This document shows positions 12,754-24,378 of a stretch of 64,000 nucleotides of DNA, piece after piece. The translations under genes were made by a program, and so were the position numbers. Position 1 is the first letter of the stretch. Each line of letters begins with the position of its first letter. The stretch comes from Adenophora triphylla var. japonica. Its lineage: Eukaryota; Streptophyta; Magnoliopsida; Asterales; Campanulaceae. The DNA is taken from assembly GCA_022495995.1 (NCBI GenBank), contig JAFEMH010001454.1, forward strand, positions 406,989 through 470,988, read 5' to 3'. Under the pieces are notes generated by a model. The model made no database searches, was not told the DNA's origin, and saw only the letters and a program-made list of their open reading frames with translations.

Positions 12754-13028
12754 CTCCCTCCGTCCCGCTACAAATTGCACACTTTCCTCATTGGGCGTCC
12801 CATTACAAATTGCACACTTTCTAAAATGGAAAAGAATCTTTACTATTCCACCCACTAATTCTCTCACCTACTTTACTTTTATACTCACAACACCAATCAA
12901 ATCATTATTTCCTACCCCACTTTCTCTCTCCAACCTCACTTTTCATACTCACAACATTTATACCATTATTTTTTTCCTTAATCCATGCGTAAACAGTAAG
13001 TGTGCAATTTCTACCGGGACGGAGGGAG
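12754..13028. mobile_element. Stowaway-type MITE (275 bp) in the leader intron
   Basis: Ends CTCCCTCCGTCCCGCTAC and complement with TA at 12752-12753 and 13029-13030. Subterminal bases (CAAATTGCACACTT) also pair with the right side, so the element could fold into a long hairpin. Confidence 0.9.
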
Positions 13029-13118
13029 TATATGTTTGCAGGAAGTGCAGAGATCATGCAAGTAGGAGGTTCCTTTGGGAGATCCTAAGTCCCTGAGAAA
13101 GTGACAAACAAGATATCC

Positions 13119-13365
13119 TCAACCCCAATCCCCATTTGGGGATAGCTCAGTGTCTTGAGTTTCGGACTTCAAGTGTATAAAACCTTAAGGTCTAGAGTTC
13201 AAGTCGGTCCTAAGTGGTTTCCTGGCTAGACTCATCGGGTAGAGGGTAGGTATATCACATGCCCAGAGGCCAACTGGTCACGTAGATAGAGATCCAATAC
13301 GGTCCAGTTGCAATGGCATGCCCCATGACCGTAACTAGACAAGAATCCTGAAATGTACATACTAA
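13119..13365 (+). mobile_element. Probable tRNA-derived SINE in the leader intron
   Basis: A pol III A-box-like block TAGCTCAGTG (13143-13152) and a B-box-like block GAGTTCAAGTC (13195-13205) stand about 50 bases apart, as in tRNA-derived SINEs. The following 150 bases are non-coding. I could not find the 3' tail or a target duplication, so the ends are approximate. Confidence 0.5.
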
Positions 13366-14600
13366 CCACAACTTACTTGTGGCAACATACTGATTCAATT
13401 GAAGCATGATCATAAGAAACGCATACCACGTCCCCCTCCAAATAGCCTTTTCAAGGTAAAAACAGCATTCTTCTCAATCTTCCCGAACTTTCATCATCCT
13501 ATAAAGCAAAACTATACCAGTTCTTTCTCCTGCGTCTGCATGAATACCAATCAATTAACCCACAAATATAATTTGCACAAACAACTGATAATTTCTTCCT
13601 GATGCCTACACAAAATTCTCAGCATTGACCATCTTTTCTATGGACATTCGTTAACTTCTACAAATTCAACTTGTCCCATCAAATGCCTGTTGCCAAGAAT
13701 CAAACACAAACTTCTCAGAATTGAGAAACAGCAAGTAAAGTGACACCAAGTTACCAAACAACACATGGAAAATACACCAGCTTCTACTGTTACGCTCCTG
13801 ATACCAACTTTTTCAGTAAATTGAATGCACGTGCAACTCCACACATAGTTTCAGAATCAACTCAACTTATAGTTTAAAGTTTAAACCTTCACATATTCAT
13901 AAACCAAATTTAAATAAACCATCAGTTCATTAGAAGCCAACTCTTCCATCACCAATCAGTGAACCGCAACACATCCACGGTCCACCCCAACCAATCACAA
14001 TGAGTATGAACTTTGCCTTAATCACAGATCTCCCAATCTCCAGATCACTAATAAGAAACCCCAGCAGGGTGAAGGCACTCCGATCGGTACAAAGACCAAT
14101 TCATTGAACTTCCTCAATCATTAGTAGATAAACATACAAATAATACAACAAAACACACTCTAACGTAGTAAATCAAATCACATGCACATCTAATACTTAT
14201 GAAAGATGAAATCCTTGTTACCCAATACTAACAGAACCAAAACCCACAAATCCTAAAATACTCCCACAAGACAAAATCATCAAAAATTAACATGAACGTG
14301 CATATCACATCAACAAATCAATAAACACACAAAAACAATATACGCAGTAAAACATCAGATTACAGACAAACAGAAATTCGTGAAATTTCGAACGCAGAAA
14401 GTAGAATCATCGACGTTAAGGACCGTGAATGAAAGCGTAAATTAGCAAGAAATTTGGATAGAAAACGAAACCCTAGGTTTTGAATGTTTCTTGATGTTGA
14501 AGAGTATTGGGGTTGTACCTGATAAATCTCGGGCAGCTGCTGTAAGTGCTTGCTCCTCCACAGAAAACCTAGAGTTATAAGTGAACACTCTGAGCTGCTT

Positions 14601-14725
14601 CTACTGTTTCCCTAATTTACTGCATTACCCCTGGTTTATTTCTAAATGACGTAACTGTCCTTGTTGGTGGGTTTGAATTTGTTCACAAGTTAAAAAAAAA
14701 AAAATTGAAATATATCATGTGATTG
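14601..14725 (-). promoter_or_regulatory. Remaining proximal promoter of the SR-cyclophilin gene
   Basis: Only about 125 bases separate the inferred first exon from the start of the transposon complex at 14726. On the minus strand this strip contains TTACGTCA (14645-14652), an ACGT-core site of the type bound by bZIP factors, and an A-rich run. Everything further upstream is transposable element sequence. Confidence 0.4.
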
Positions 14726-14812
14726 GAGTTTATTGCCAAATTGTCTCGGGTATTAATTGGGATAGTTAATGTCAAATACGTACTTCTGAAACATAAAATG
14801 TCACCTGCATAC

Positions 14813-15677
14813 GATAAATATTAAATACAGGGAACGAAAAACAATCCTGCCCTTGCCTGTCTCGTGTGTGTATACACGAGATGTTCTCACTTATCCCGTG
14901 TGAATCTACACGAGATGTCTCGTGTACATATACACGAAATAAATGTCGTGTATATGCATACGAGATGACCAGTGATCCCTCCGATCATCCGTTTTCTAGT
15001 TAAGGACGGAAGAAATTCGGGTTCAAGAGGATGTACCAGTGGAGGAAATTCGATTTTTTTGAGGAGAAATTCGCCGAAAAAAGCTCGATTCCCGATGAGG
15101 TCGCCGGCAAAATTGAGTGTTGTTCTAGCGGTAGGGGCAAGATCGCGTTTGGATGCGATGATGGAACTGTCAGTCTTTTGGATCGCGGGTTGAAGTTCAA
15201 TTTTGGATTTAAAGGTCGCCGGCAAAATTGAGTGTTGTTCTAGCATTGCTTCTGTTAAAAAGCAACCAATCATGAATGTTCTACGAATTTTCGTTGTCCA
15301 AGAAAGTTTGATTTTATGTAGGAGAAACATGTGCAAACAGTTTAAAACCCTAAAATTTTCTGATTGTGAAAGCACTGAATAATTAAGGAGGACTGATTAT
15401 AACCACGAGTTATGACAATTTTGAGCAATTGAACAACTGATAAGTCGATAAGAGAAAAACTATAGGTGACCACCAGGATCAATGCTTATCCTAATTCAAG
15501 TTACTTTTGCTGGTTGTGGTTTGTTTGCCCTTTCGACTGAGAGAGAGAGAGCGAGAGAGAGGAAGAGGGAGAGTGTTGTTTGAATATGAAATGAAAAAAA
15601 AAAAAAATTATATAAATGGATATTTTGGTAATTTTGTTGGTTTCCTGTATTTTTCGTTCCCTGTATTTAACCATATC
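14813..15677. mobile_element. Pack-MULE-like element inserted in the left arm
   Basis: The ends GATAAATATTAAATACAGGG and, inverted, GATATGGTTAAATACAGGG, both followed by AACGAAAAA, give inverted repeats of about 29 bases. The flanks CCTGCATAC (14804-14812) and CCATGCATAC (15678-15687) are an imperfect 9-10-bp duplication. The element interrupts the left arm of the larger element, since the right arm is continuous here. Subterminal repeats of CACGAGATGT type occur at 14876-14965. It carries a host gene fragment, which is how Pack-MULEs are defined. Confidence 0.65.
15031..15213 (+). pseudogene. Captured VPS11 first-exon fragment
   Basis: The reading frame from ATG 15031 gives MYQWRKFDFFEEKF..., then KIECCSSGRGKI, GCDDGTVSLLDRGLKF, the N-terminus of plant VPS11, a subunit of the HOPS and CORVET vacuolar tethering complexes. 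Similarity stops near 15213. There a 30-base block (GTCGCCGGCAAAATTGAGTG...) already present at 15099-15129 is repeated at 15215-15244, so the fragment has been rearranged. The rest of the gene is absent. This is an identification from memory of the family, with no search run. Confidence 0.75.
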
Positions 15678-15915
15678 CCATGCATACTTTATTTTTTATT
15701 TATATTAGACCACTTTTTCCAACACCCGATAAAAAACTAACGACCTCATAATAAAATTGTGTCAAAATGGTACCTCATGTTAAAATTATTCCATTTTGCA
15801 CCCTTAATTATAAGAATGTTAGAAATTTAACAAAATTGGTTATGTTTATTTCACATGATGGTGTTTTGGTCATTCTTAATTTAATTAATTTTTTTGATTT
15901 TTATTTGAAAGAAAA

Positions 15916-16376
15916 TTAGAAAAGTAATTATTATTTAAAAACCATATCAAAGCAAATAAAAAATAATTAAAAATATTACTTATTATATCCAATTGAGTTT
16001 TCTTTCTTAATAAAAAAAAAAAAGCAAAATACTTATTATATTTAAGTGTGAAAATATTTTTTCATTGGATGACTATATGTTTATGTTTATATTTATATGT
16101 TTATATTTATATGTTTATATTTATATGTATATGAATATATTACATGTATTAGAAAAGTAATTATTATTTAAAAACCATATCAAAGCAAATAAAAAATAAT
16201 TAAAAATATTACTTATTATATCCAATTGAGTTTTCTTTCTTAATAAAAAAAAAAAAAAGCAAAATACTTATTATATTTAAGTGTGAAATTATTTTTTCAT
16301 TGGATGACTATATGTTTATGTTTATGTTTATGTTTATATTTATATTTATATGTATATGAATATATTACATGTATTT
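15916..16376. repeat. Tandem duplication, two ~231-bp AT-rich units
   Basis: Units 15916-16147 and 16148-16376 are nearly identical, starting ATTAGAAAAGTAATTATTA and ending ATATTACATGT. They differ mainly in the length of an A-run and in the number of TTTATATG repeats. They lie inside the Mutator-like element, with no coding capacity. Confidence 0.9.
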
Positions 16377-16499
16377 AATTTTATTTATGTAAAAAAATTG
16401 CCATAATCTTAATATTATGTTTTTTCATTCACTTTATAATGGTTATAATTATATTTTAAAAGTATACTTAAATGTTATTGTGAAAGTTCTCTAATAATT

Positions 16500-17018
16500 A
16501 ATGTCAATATAGCCCCCCAATAGGACCACCCCCACCACCCAACATGCTCCACCACCACCATCCAGTTGCCTCATCACTATCATCCAGCCATCCTATCACC
16601 ACCGTCCATTCAAAACCACAATGCCAAGAATAAACGAAATCAATACTCAACACAAATTCTCCCGCATTACCAAATCTTTGCCCCAAAACTCCAAACAAAT
16701 TAACAACCAAATCCAATACCCCGTCACCATGTATTTCACATTGTTCAAACCAAACCAAATAATAATAATAAAAAAACATTGTGACGCTCACATTGATTTG
16801 TACAGGTCATTAAGTAGTTGGAGGAGTGAGTGAATGTGTGTGTGTGTGTGCGGCGGGGGGCGTCGGAATCCTCCAGGGATGTTTCAGATCTAAGGAAGAA
16901 GATTATTGTCGGAGTGAGAGGGTGGGGCGGACTGAATAGAGGGGGCAACGATGTTGATAGAAGGGGGTTAGGGTGAGGCAGTGAGATAGGATCTGGGTGG
17001 TCGCGATCTTGCCGAGGA
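16500..17018. other. Less AT-rich segment of unknown origin inside the composite element
   Basis: Base composition changes sharply from over 80 percent AT to a mixed, C-rich plus strand (CACCACCACC runs), then a G-rich part with (GT)n at about 16836-16850. An open frame on the minus strand (16791-16504) exists but I do not recognise it. It may be another captured gene fragment or part of the original Mutator-like element. Confidence 0.35.
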
Positions 17019-17279
17019 TCGGTGATGGCCAAACGGGCTGGCCCGTCCCGACCCGGTCCGTACGAACCAAACCGCGGGCGGGACGGGTTGAAGTCCGTGA
17101 GCCTGTGTGATGAAACGGGCCTAAACCCGGCCCGGCCCATTTTAGACTATCCAAGCCCGCCCGTTTGGCCAGGATTTGAAGATCTACGGGCCAAACGGGT
17201 TTTCCTATTTTTTTTATTTTTTAAAAAAATCTGAAAAAATATATATGGAAAAAATAAAAAGTGATTTAGTATTTAATAA

Positions 17280-18440
17280 GTTATTTTTTAAAATATAAAA
17301 TCACTTAGACATAAGAAAATTAGTTGTTTTATATATAAAAAAAGATAGAAAAAAATTAAACAAATGAAAGTATATAAAAGAAAAGAGGGACAGACTACCC
17401 TTTTTTATTTTATTTTTTTAAATTTTTTATTGACTAGAAAATAATATTTTAGACTTTTTTTATTGCTGATATTTTTTACACATAGGTATATAAAAAAAAG
17501 ATAAAAAAACTAAACAAACGAAAATATATGAAATAATAGAGGGACGGACTACCCTTTATTTTTATTTTATTTTTTAAATTTTTATTGACTAGAAAATAAT
17601 ATTTTAGACGTTTTTATTACATATATTTTTTACAAAAATGTATATAAAAAAAGATAAAAAAAAACTAAACAAATGAAAGTATATAAAAGAAAAGAGGGAC
17701 GGACTACCCTTTATTTATTTTTTATTGACTAGAAAATAATATTTTAGAATTTTTTTTATTACCGATATTTTAAAAAAAAAGGTATATAAAAAAGATAAAA
17801 AAAAAAAACTAAACAAATGAAAGTATATAAAAGAAAAGAGGGACGGACTACCCTTTATTTATTTTTTATTAATTTTTTATTGACTAGGAAATAATATTTT
17901 AGAATTTTTTTTATTACTGCTATTTTTTACAAAAAGGTATATAAAAAATGATTAAAAAAAACTAAACAAATGAAAGTATATAAAAGAAAAGAGAGACGGA
18001 CTACCCTTTATTTATTTTTTATTGACTAAAAAATAATATTTTATACTTTTTTATTACTGATATTTTATACAAAAAAGGTATATAAAAAAAGATTAAAAAA
18101 AACTAAATAAATGAAAGTATATAAAAGAAAAGAGGGACGGACTACCCTTTATTTATTTTTTATTTTTCATTAATTTTTTATTGACTAGAAAATAATATTT
18201 TAGACTTTTTTTTATTACTGATATTTTTTACAAAAAAAGTATATAAAAAAATATTATAAAAAAAACTAAACAAATGAAAGTATATAAAAGAAAAGAGGGA
18301 TGAATTACCCTTTATTTATTTTTTATTGACTATGAAATAATATTTTAGAATTTTTTTATTACTTATATTTTTTACAAATAGGTATATAAAAAAAAAAAAA
18401 ACTAAACAAATGAAAGTATATAAAATAAAAGAGGGATAGC
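17280..18440. repeat. AT-rich tandem array, about 8 units of ~150 bp
   Basis: The block GAAAAGAGGGACGGACTACC recurs at about 17382, 17541, 17691, 17834, 17985, 18127, 18292 (variant) and 18425 (truncated), with intervals of 133-165 bases. Between are TTATTGACTAGAAAATAATA and GGTATATAAAAAAAGAT blocks. The array abuts the truncated transposase C-terminus. Confidence 0.85.
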
Positions 18441-18641
18441 TAAAACATAACATGCCATACGCGCAAGAATAGGGTAACGGTTCTTTGACATTTCCAATGC
18501 TTCAAGATATCCAAATCTTCATAAATTGCAAACTCAAGCTTTGGCTTTTCCAAATAGAAATTCAACTGTGACTTTCCCGCATTAGAAACAGTTACACTCT
18601 CATATTCCAAACATTCCTGCAAATAGTAAAATACTTAAATT

Positions 18642-18705
<64 letters not shown>

Positions 18706-19821
18706 ATTGAAAAATGATAGGAAAAAAAAGATAAATTTAAACATTGCATCAAATATTCGTTTGCCCTTATTTTTACGTAATCCTCCATTCTTTTTCATTT
18801 GTAAAGGTGTGACAAAAGAAGACTGTGATTGTGGAAAGCTATTAGTAAAATCATTATTGGTCATCTCTTTAGAATATTCCCCAAAAAGTTTGTATAAGTT
18901 TTCTCACAAGTAACATCTTCTCTTGTGTTTCAATAGGATTATTCTCCGTATTTGAATAAAAATACTACAACATTGAAAGCTTCATATGTGGATCAAGAAC
19001 AGTCCCAAAAGTAAGAACCATACTATAATGAACCCAATATTTGTTAAACTTTTCTTTCATCTTTTTACTCATTTCACTTCTTAACTCATCTTCATATGTT
19101 TTTTCTCAATAAACGTTCAATTTTCCAAACTTGCATAAAATATAAGTTAGCCGTAGGATAAGAAGAGCCTGAAATCAAGTTTGTAGTGTTATAAAAAGGC
19201 TCAAGAAATTCACATATTTTCTCTCCCTTACTCCACTCATCCATTGAAGGACAATACTTATAATTCCTATCATTCAACTAAAGAATAGTAAAAGCTTTCT
19301 TATATTTAATGGCACTATCTAATATCAAGTAAGTTGAATTACAACGAGCAGACACATCTAAGCGCAAACCAACACGTGTGTCAATATTACCAACTTGTCT
19401 CTCACATTCGTCAAATTTTTTCATCCTACTCTCAGGTCGAACATACTTAACAGATTCCCTTATCTTATGCAAAGCAACATTGACCACTTTCAAATCTTCT
19501 TGAACAATCAAATTTAATATGTGAGCACAACAACGAATATGGAAAAAATCACCGTCACAGAAAAGGCTATTATCCAGAAAACCAAGTTGCTCTTTCAAGT
19601 TGTCTTGCATATTGTCATTACTAGATGCATTATCTAATGTTAAAGAAAAAACTTTTTTCTCAATTCCCCACTCCTTTAAATACTCAAGCAATGTTTTTGT
19701 TATTTCAACTCTTGAATGTGTAGATGGCATATGATCAAAATTAAGAATCTTACTATTCAGTTTCCAATCAACATCAACATAATGAGCAGTCAAACAAATG
19801 TAACATTCGCTACTGCATGAT
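18440..19821 (-). pseudogene. hAT transposase, C-terminal part
   Basis: Immediately beyond the LTR element the same protein resumes (CYICLTAHYVDVDWKLNSK, LTLDNASSND, FHIRCCAHILNLIVQ, STYLILDSA), the hAT core with its conserved CAHILNL block. Stops follow near 19278 and 19080. A (TA)n tract splits the next part. A last piece (KSQLNFYLEKPKLEF, DLDILKHWK) belongs to the dimerisation domain. The final part of that domain is missing and is replaced by tandem repeats. The 5-bp target duplication ATGAT at 19817-19821 belongs to both sides. Confidence 0.8.
18643..18699. repeat. (TA)n microsatellite
   Basis: About 28 uninterrupted TA units within the hAT transposase remnant. Confidence 0.95.
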
Positions 19822-21606
19822 TGTGAGTACCCCGATCCGAACTCAAGTTTTGGATCCAATCTAATTAAAATTTGGGCTTACACAAAATTGCTAAGAAGCA
19901 ATTAGAGTCCAAAAATCCCAGCAGTCCACCAATCCATTGGGCCTGCCAGCCACTCGGCCCATTATGGCCAAAAGGTGTACGCTGTCGGACGACATGGACA
20001 TTAAGGCGGTTTAACTGCCCCTGTCGTCCGACATAGGAAGCTCAGTCAGGATGCCTATAAATAGAAGGCATGGTTGATCATTTTGGAGGAGCAAGAAGGA
20101 GCATTAGAGAGAATACCAGTATTCTAGGGAAAACTCTGTCCAAATAGAGTCTCCCTCTCTCTCTCTCTCTTTCATACACTCACACATACACTCACCTCCC
20201 TCCTCACACACACACACTTCAAAGCCAAGGTCCAAAAAAGCCTCCTTTGTTGGTGATTGAAGGGGTAGACACCATACTATTGGTGATTCTACTTCGTGGA
20301 CTACAATAGGTAGACACTAAAACTCTCTCCCCTTTTAAATAAAGTCTTTAAATATACATTGCATGCATACTTGCTCTCTTACCATGTAGAAATTGGGATT
20401 TTGCATGACAAAGGTGGTGGAGAAGTGAATCTTCAATATTCACTTCTCCCCACCTCAGATCTGGACATTTGGTCATCTTAGGATCAATAAAGATTCAATC
20501 TTTACGTATTTGCATGGAGTTAGGAGGTGATGGCTACTTCAAAGTGGCCAAAATCATGTGATTTATCACACTTTGGCCACTAAAGCCATGTGATCCTCTC
20601 ATTATACTCATATATTATTGTCATATTACTGCTTACAGTAGCTAAACATGCCTGGTTTGCCTTGAGGAACAAAAGGGAAACAAACAGTCTGAAGGGCACA
20701 GAAATGGCCTATCTATGTCGGACGACATAGGACTCCTTGGAGATCCTGTGTCATACGACATAGAGATCCCAGAAAGCTGTAAAGCTATTCTTGGACTTCA
20801 GATCTGTCCAGTTCATCCCCTTCGCAACTCAGAGCTTTCCAAAGCATTTCTGTGGCTCATAAGCCACTATTTGAGTGCCTACGATCTGATTGGGTGCGAT
20901 TCATTGGAGGCGGATTGTCATACGACATGGATAACATCGGATGTTCCATGTCTCATGACATCCGTATCATTCAAAGTCTATCGTGACTTTGATAACTCCC
21001 GTCAATCCCAAGACTGATTTTAGACCTTCAAATAGTGTCTTTAATGAGTCCAATAAATATCTTTCCGTTTCCAGAGTAGCTTTACCTCTGTAAGGGACAA
21101 TCTGTTCATGGCTCCTTATGTCGCCCGACATCCTCGCTAAGAGAAGACTTGTGTCGGACGACGAGGGAACTCCCAGGCGTGCGTCTCAAGACTTCTGCCT
21201 TGTGATAAAAGATATCATGTGTAAAAAGGGTGCGGCCCCCTATCATGGCTCGCAAGTTGTATTCAGTTCCATACCATTAATGAAATTTAAGGCTTGCACA
21301 CTTTACTTGTTGACACACATCGGACACACATTTTTGAATGTCCATATTTGTCCAAATGTTGATTGAAAGTCCCGAAAGGGGCGTGTTGGGTGAACTCTCT
21401 AGTTCTTCCCAACACGTAACCAGACTCCCGAACTCAAAATCTTTTAAAATTAGGTTTTTCAATGTTTTCCTCTAAAAACGGCGTGGCGACTCCCAAAACA
21501 AACCGAAAACTCCCTTTTTCCCTTCAAAAGCAAAATAAAACAAAAAAAGAAAAGGGAAAAACGGAATCAAACATTCTTTCTTTTTTTCGGGGCGAGCGTT
21601 CATTCA
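19822..21606 (+). repeat. 5' LTR of the outer element
   Basis: TG...CA LTR of 1785 bases. A TATA box, TATAAATAG, is at 20056-20064, and a (CT)n tract at 20152-20171 lies just downstream in the transcribed part. Palindromic TGTCGNNCGACA motifs cluster at 19983, 20022, 20714, 20749, 20916, 20948, 21118 and 21152. The 3' part has a GGCGTGGCGACTCCCAAAAC block, which recurs in the other Tat-type LTRs of the window. Confidence 0.93.
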
Positions 21607-21607
21607 G

Positions 21608-21625
21608 TGGCGACTCTGCTGGGGA
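21608..21625 (+). promoter_or_regulatory. Primer binding site of the outer element
   Basis: TGGCGACTCTGCTGGGGA starts two bases after the end of the 5' LTR, the normal place for the tRNA primer site. Its 5' TGG matches the CCA end of a tRNA; I did not identify which tRNA. Confidence 0.7.
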
Positions 21626-22560
21626 TGGTCATTGAATAACTTTTTCAAAACAAAAAAGAAGTTTTTCTTAAAAAAAAAAAGAGAGTCTAACTTTCTCCAA
21701 ATCAACTTGGACAAATTTTTCATTCTTCTTGTGTGTGCATTTGTGTCATGTTGTGTGCTTTGCCTTGATTCCATGCTTATATGCTCTATCATGCTTTGGT
21801 ATGTGATACTATCGAGAGCCGGGGCTCTTTTTCTTTTTTGCTACTTGCTTGTTCCGTCAAAATAGAACAGGGCAGAAAGATACAGGACTACAGCTGCTGG
21901 TAAATTCTGACATTTGGGGCAGTCCCCTTTTGTCATGCTTTGACTCATTCTTTTGTTTTTTCTTTGCATACTGCATAAAAAAATATATATATTAAAAAAA
22001 GAAAAAAAAAGAAAAAAATATATATATATATTTTCTTAAGAAAATACCTTCACACTACTCGCACTCTACCTGCACATAGAGTTAGAACCCGGGAGTGTAC
22101 GGACGGCATCGCGGAAAGTGACATGTTTCGCTGACGTTTGAGCGCCTAAAGTCCTCCTAGCCTGTGAGTCAGCCAACACTTATCCGTGACACACTTTCTA
22201 CCGTGACCGGTTGGTTTTTGGCCAATACTTTTCAAAACATTTTAAACTCGGTTTTTCAAAATTTTCTCACAAAGTCCGAGTCATGCTTCGTCTTTGAAAA
22301 CCTTGGCATACTCTCCCCCTTCGTGTCGGAATCACGACGTAATTACAACGTAAGTACACGTTAAGATCTCTACATATCTCGACATAGGTACATATCGATT
22401 TCTCGGCTTGGCTTCGTGAGAAGTCATGACGCGTTCTCGACATGTGTCAACACGGGACCATGTCGATTTCTTAACGCATACTAACAAGAGTTATGCCGAA
22501 ATTTCGCCACCAAGTGACGAGAGGCCATGCCAGATTTCCAACTCGAAAAGAGGAGAGGTC
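21626..22560 (+). other. Leader of the outer element
   Basis: Non-coding leader between the primer site and the nested insertion. It contains an A/T run (21980-22032) and a moderately GC-rich part around 22080-22170. No ORF with retroviral similarity is seen. The last five bases (ATTGC at 22561-22565) are the target duplication of the nested element. Confidence 0.6.
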
Positions 22561-22565
22561 ATTGC

Positions 22566-24300
22566 TGTGATGAATGTGTATCCGAAAATTTTCCCATTTT
22601 TTGTTTGAAAGAAAATCAACAAAAACGGAGTCGCCACGCCATTTTAATTTTGAGGGCCAAAACTTTGAAAAAAGCCCGAGATAAGAGATTTAGGTTCGGA
22701 GGTCATGTTACGCGTCGGGAAGGACGTTAGTGTGCACCCGACGCGCCTCGTAAAACGAGTCTTCCAAGCTGAAAATCATTTGTGTGTGTGTGTGTGTGTT
22801 TTGGCCAAAATAAGTTGAAACTCAGAAAAGTAAAAATTGAGATATCTTTTTAAGACTTTAAACTGATCCCATGATTTTTTGGAAGATTTTTGGATTGAGA
22901 TTTGGTACTCAAAAGACCTTTTGAAGTTGAGAGCCATTTCTGCCAGAATGAAAAAGGCAGTGGACCTTTGATTTTGAAATGGATTCAAGGGTCTTAAAAC
23001 TTCATAATCTGGATAAACTCAGAGAATGAAAGTTGTTCTAGACACCTTAAATAAAGTTTGTGCGAAGGAATTTTCCATTTTGGAGAAGATTTGAGGGGTC
23101 AAAACCTTCTGGAAACCTCAGATATGAGATCTGGATTCCCAGAAGCTGATGAACTAGCCTCTGAAAGAAAATTTGAAAAGAGGAGTTTTACTCACCCAAA
23201 AAATAAAGTAAAAATATGTCTGGAAATCTCTGGATGTTGGATACAAAAAGTGTTTTGTAGTCAACACCAAATTCCAAGTTTATCTGTGTCCAAAAATTAA
23301 GACCATGGACTGAGGTCTGAGAAAATTGCTACTGGACAGTAACTTCCCAAGAGAGAAAATATGATTTTAAAGGGGGTTTTGCATCCATGCTTGTCCCCAT
23401 TTCCCTAGGTTTTGGTTAGTGATCACTAGACATTTTAGTGGTGAATCAACTATACCAAACCATCCTTGGGGTACATTAGGACTAAGCACTTCATTTGCTT
23501 GGGAAGGGGAATTTTATCCTTTGAAATCAAGATTTTATGCTTGAAAATGGTTTTTTAGGGTTTTGAAAATGAGTTTTCTTTGCAAGAAAGTAAGAAAGCT
23601 TAAAAATAATTTTGATCTTTGTAGAAGATCATCCATGGAGATGGTCTTCCATGGTGATCTTCTTAGATCTAAAGCAAGAAGATGAAGGAACTACATTTTG
23701 TAGTTTGAAGATGCATGCATGGATGAGATTTAGGGTTAGGAGGAGGAGGGTTTACCAATCTTCCTTGTGTTCTTGAGTGTTTGGCTTGAGTGTATGAGTG
23801 TTTAGGGCTTTAATATGAGAGTGAGTGGATGAGTATGAGTTGGGAAAGATTGGAGAGAAAATGGTGACAATTCAAGTGAATTCTCACTGTTTTCTCTCTA
23901 TATTTCGCCGGAGGTTCGGTGCAAAATGTGTTCTTCCTCCTTATTTTTGTGACTGGAGGGCTCAATTTATAGCCCTCTGAAATATGCAAACTCATACGCG
24001 CGGACAGGTCCCCTCGGCGTGCCTTTGTTCATTAAATGCGGCTCCGGCTTTGGACAAGGGAATATTTCTTTTCAAAATTCAAATTGACCGGCCAGATTAT
24101 GTTTCCGGCATTTCTATTTGTGGTTTTATTCTTTTGTTTTTCTTTTTAAGATTCTTTTTAAGGTTTAACCTTAAATAACAATGCCCATTTTACCCTCACT
24201 TTGTTAGAAAAGTTAGGATTGTTAGGAATTGTTAGAAATGTTATAACTTTCGTTAATTTTCTAACGAAAATTCTAACAAGCTCAAATTGGAGCACTTACG
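22566..24300 (-). repeat. 3' LTR of the nested element
   Basis: 1735 bases, nearly identical to 39204-40940. Its outer minus-strand first base is changed (CGTAAGTGC instead of TGTAAGTGC). A TATA-like box is at 23962-23973 on the minus strand. Confidence 0.92.
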
Positions 24301-24378
24301 GTAGCCCTCGGCGACGGCGCTTCGAAGGAAGCGGGGTCGTCGATAAAGTAAGGCTCCATATTTGGCGGGATGATCGAG

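Larger units (their letters stand above)
12108..14600 (-). other. CYP95: 5' UTR of the SR-cyclophilin gene with a 2.4-kb leader intron
   Basis: Upstream of the ATG the exon continues to an acceptor at 12131 (CTTGGCCAG before AGCAATTTG). A donor (ATCAG|GTACAA) at 14519/14518 closes a non-coding first exon that begins somewhere near 14560-14600. The intron 12131-14518 is AT-rich and contains a Stowaway MITE (12754-13028), a probable SINE (about 13119-13365) and no convincing ORF. Leader introns of this size often raise expression in plants, but that is family knowledge, not shown here. The transcription start is inferred, not seen. Confidence 0.65.

Noticed and set aside
14820..15672. TTAA-flanked piggyBac-like interpretation of the 865-bp element
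   Set aside because: TTAA stands beside the inner inverted repeat on both sides, but the outer GATA bases also pair and a 9-10-bp flank repeat fits a Mutator type better. Not fully excluded.
16504..16791. Minus-strand ORF in the composition island
   Set aside because: No family recognised and Gly/Trp runs come from CACCACC repeats; left as unknown rather than called a gene.
18640..18864. Protein-like frame ending in Tyr-Ile repeats
   Set aside because: Produced by the (TA)n tract.
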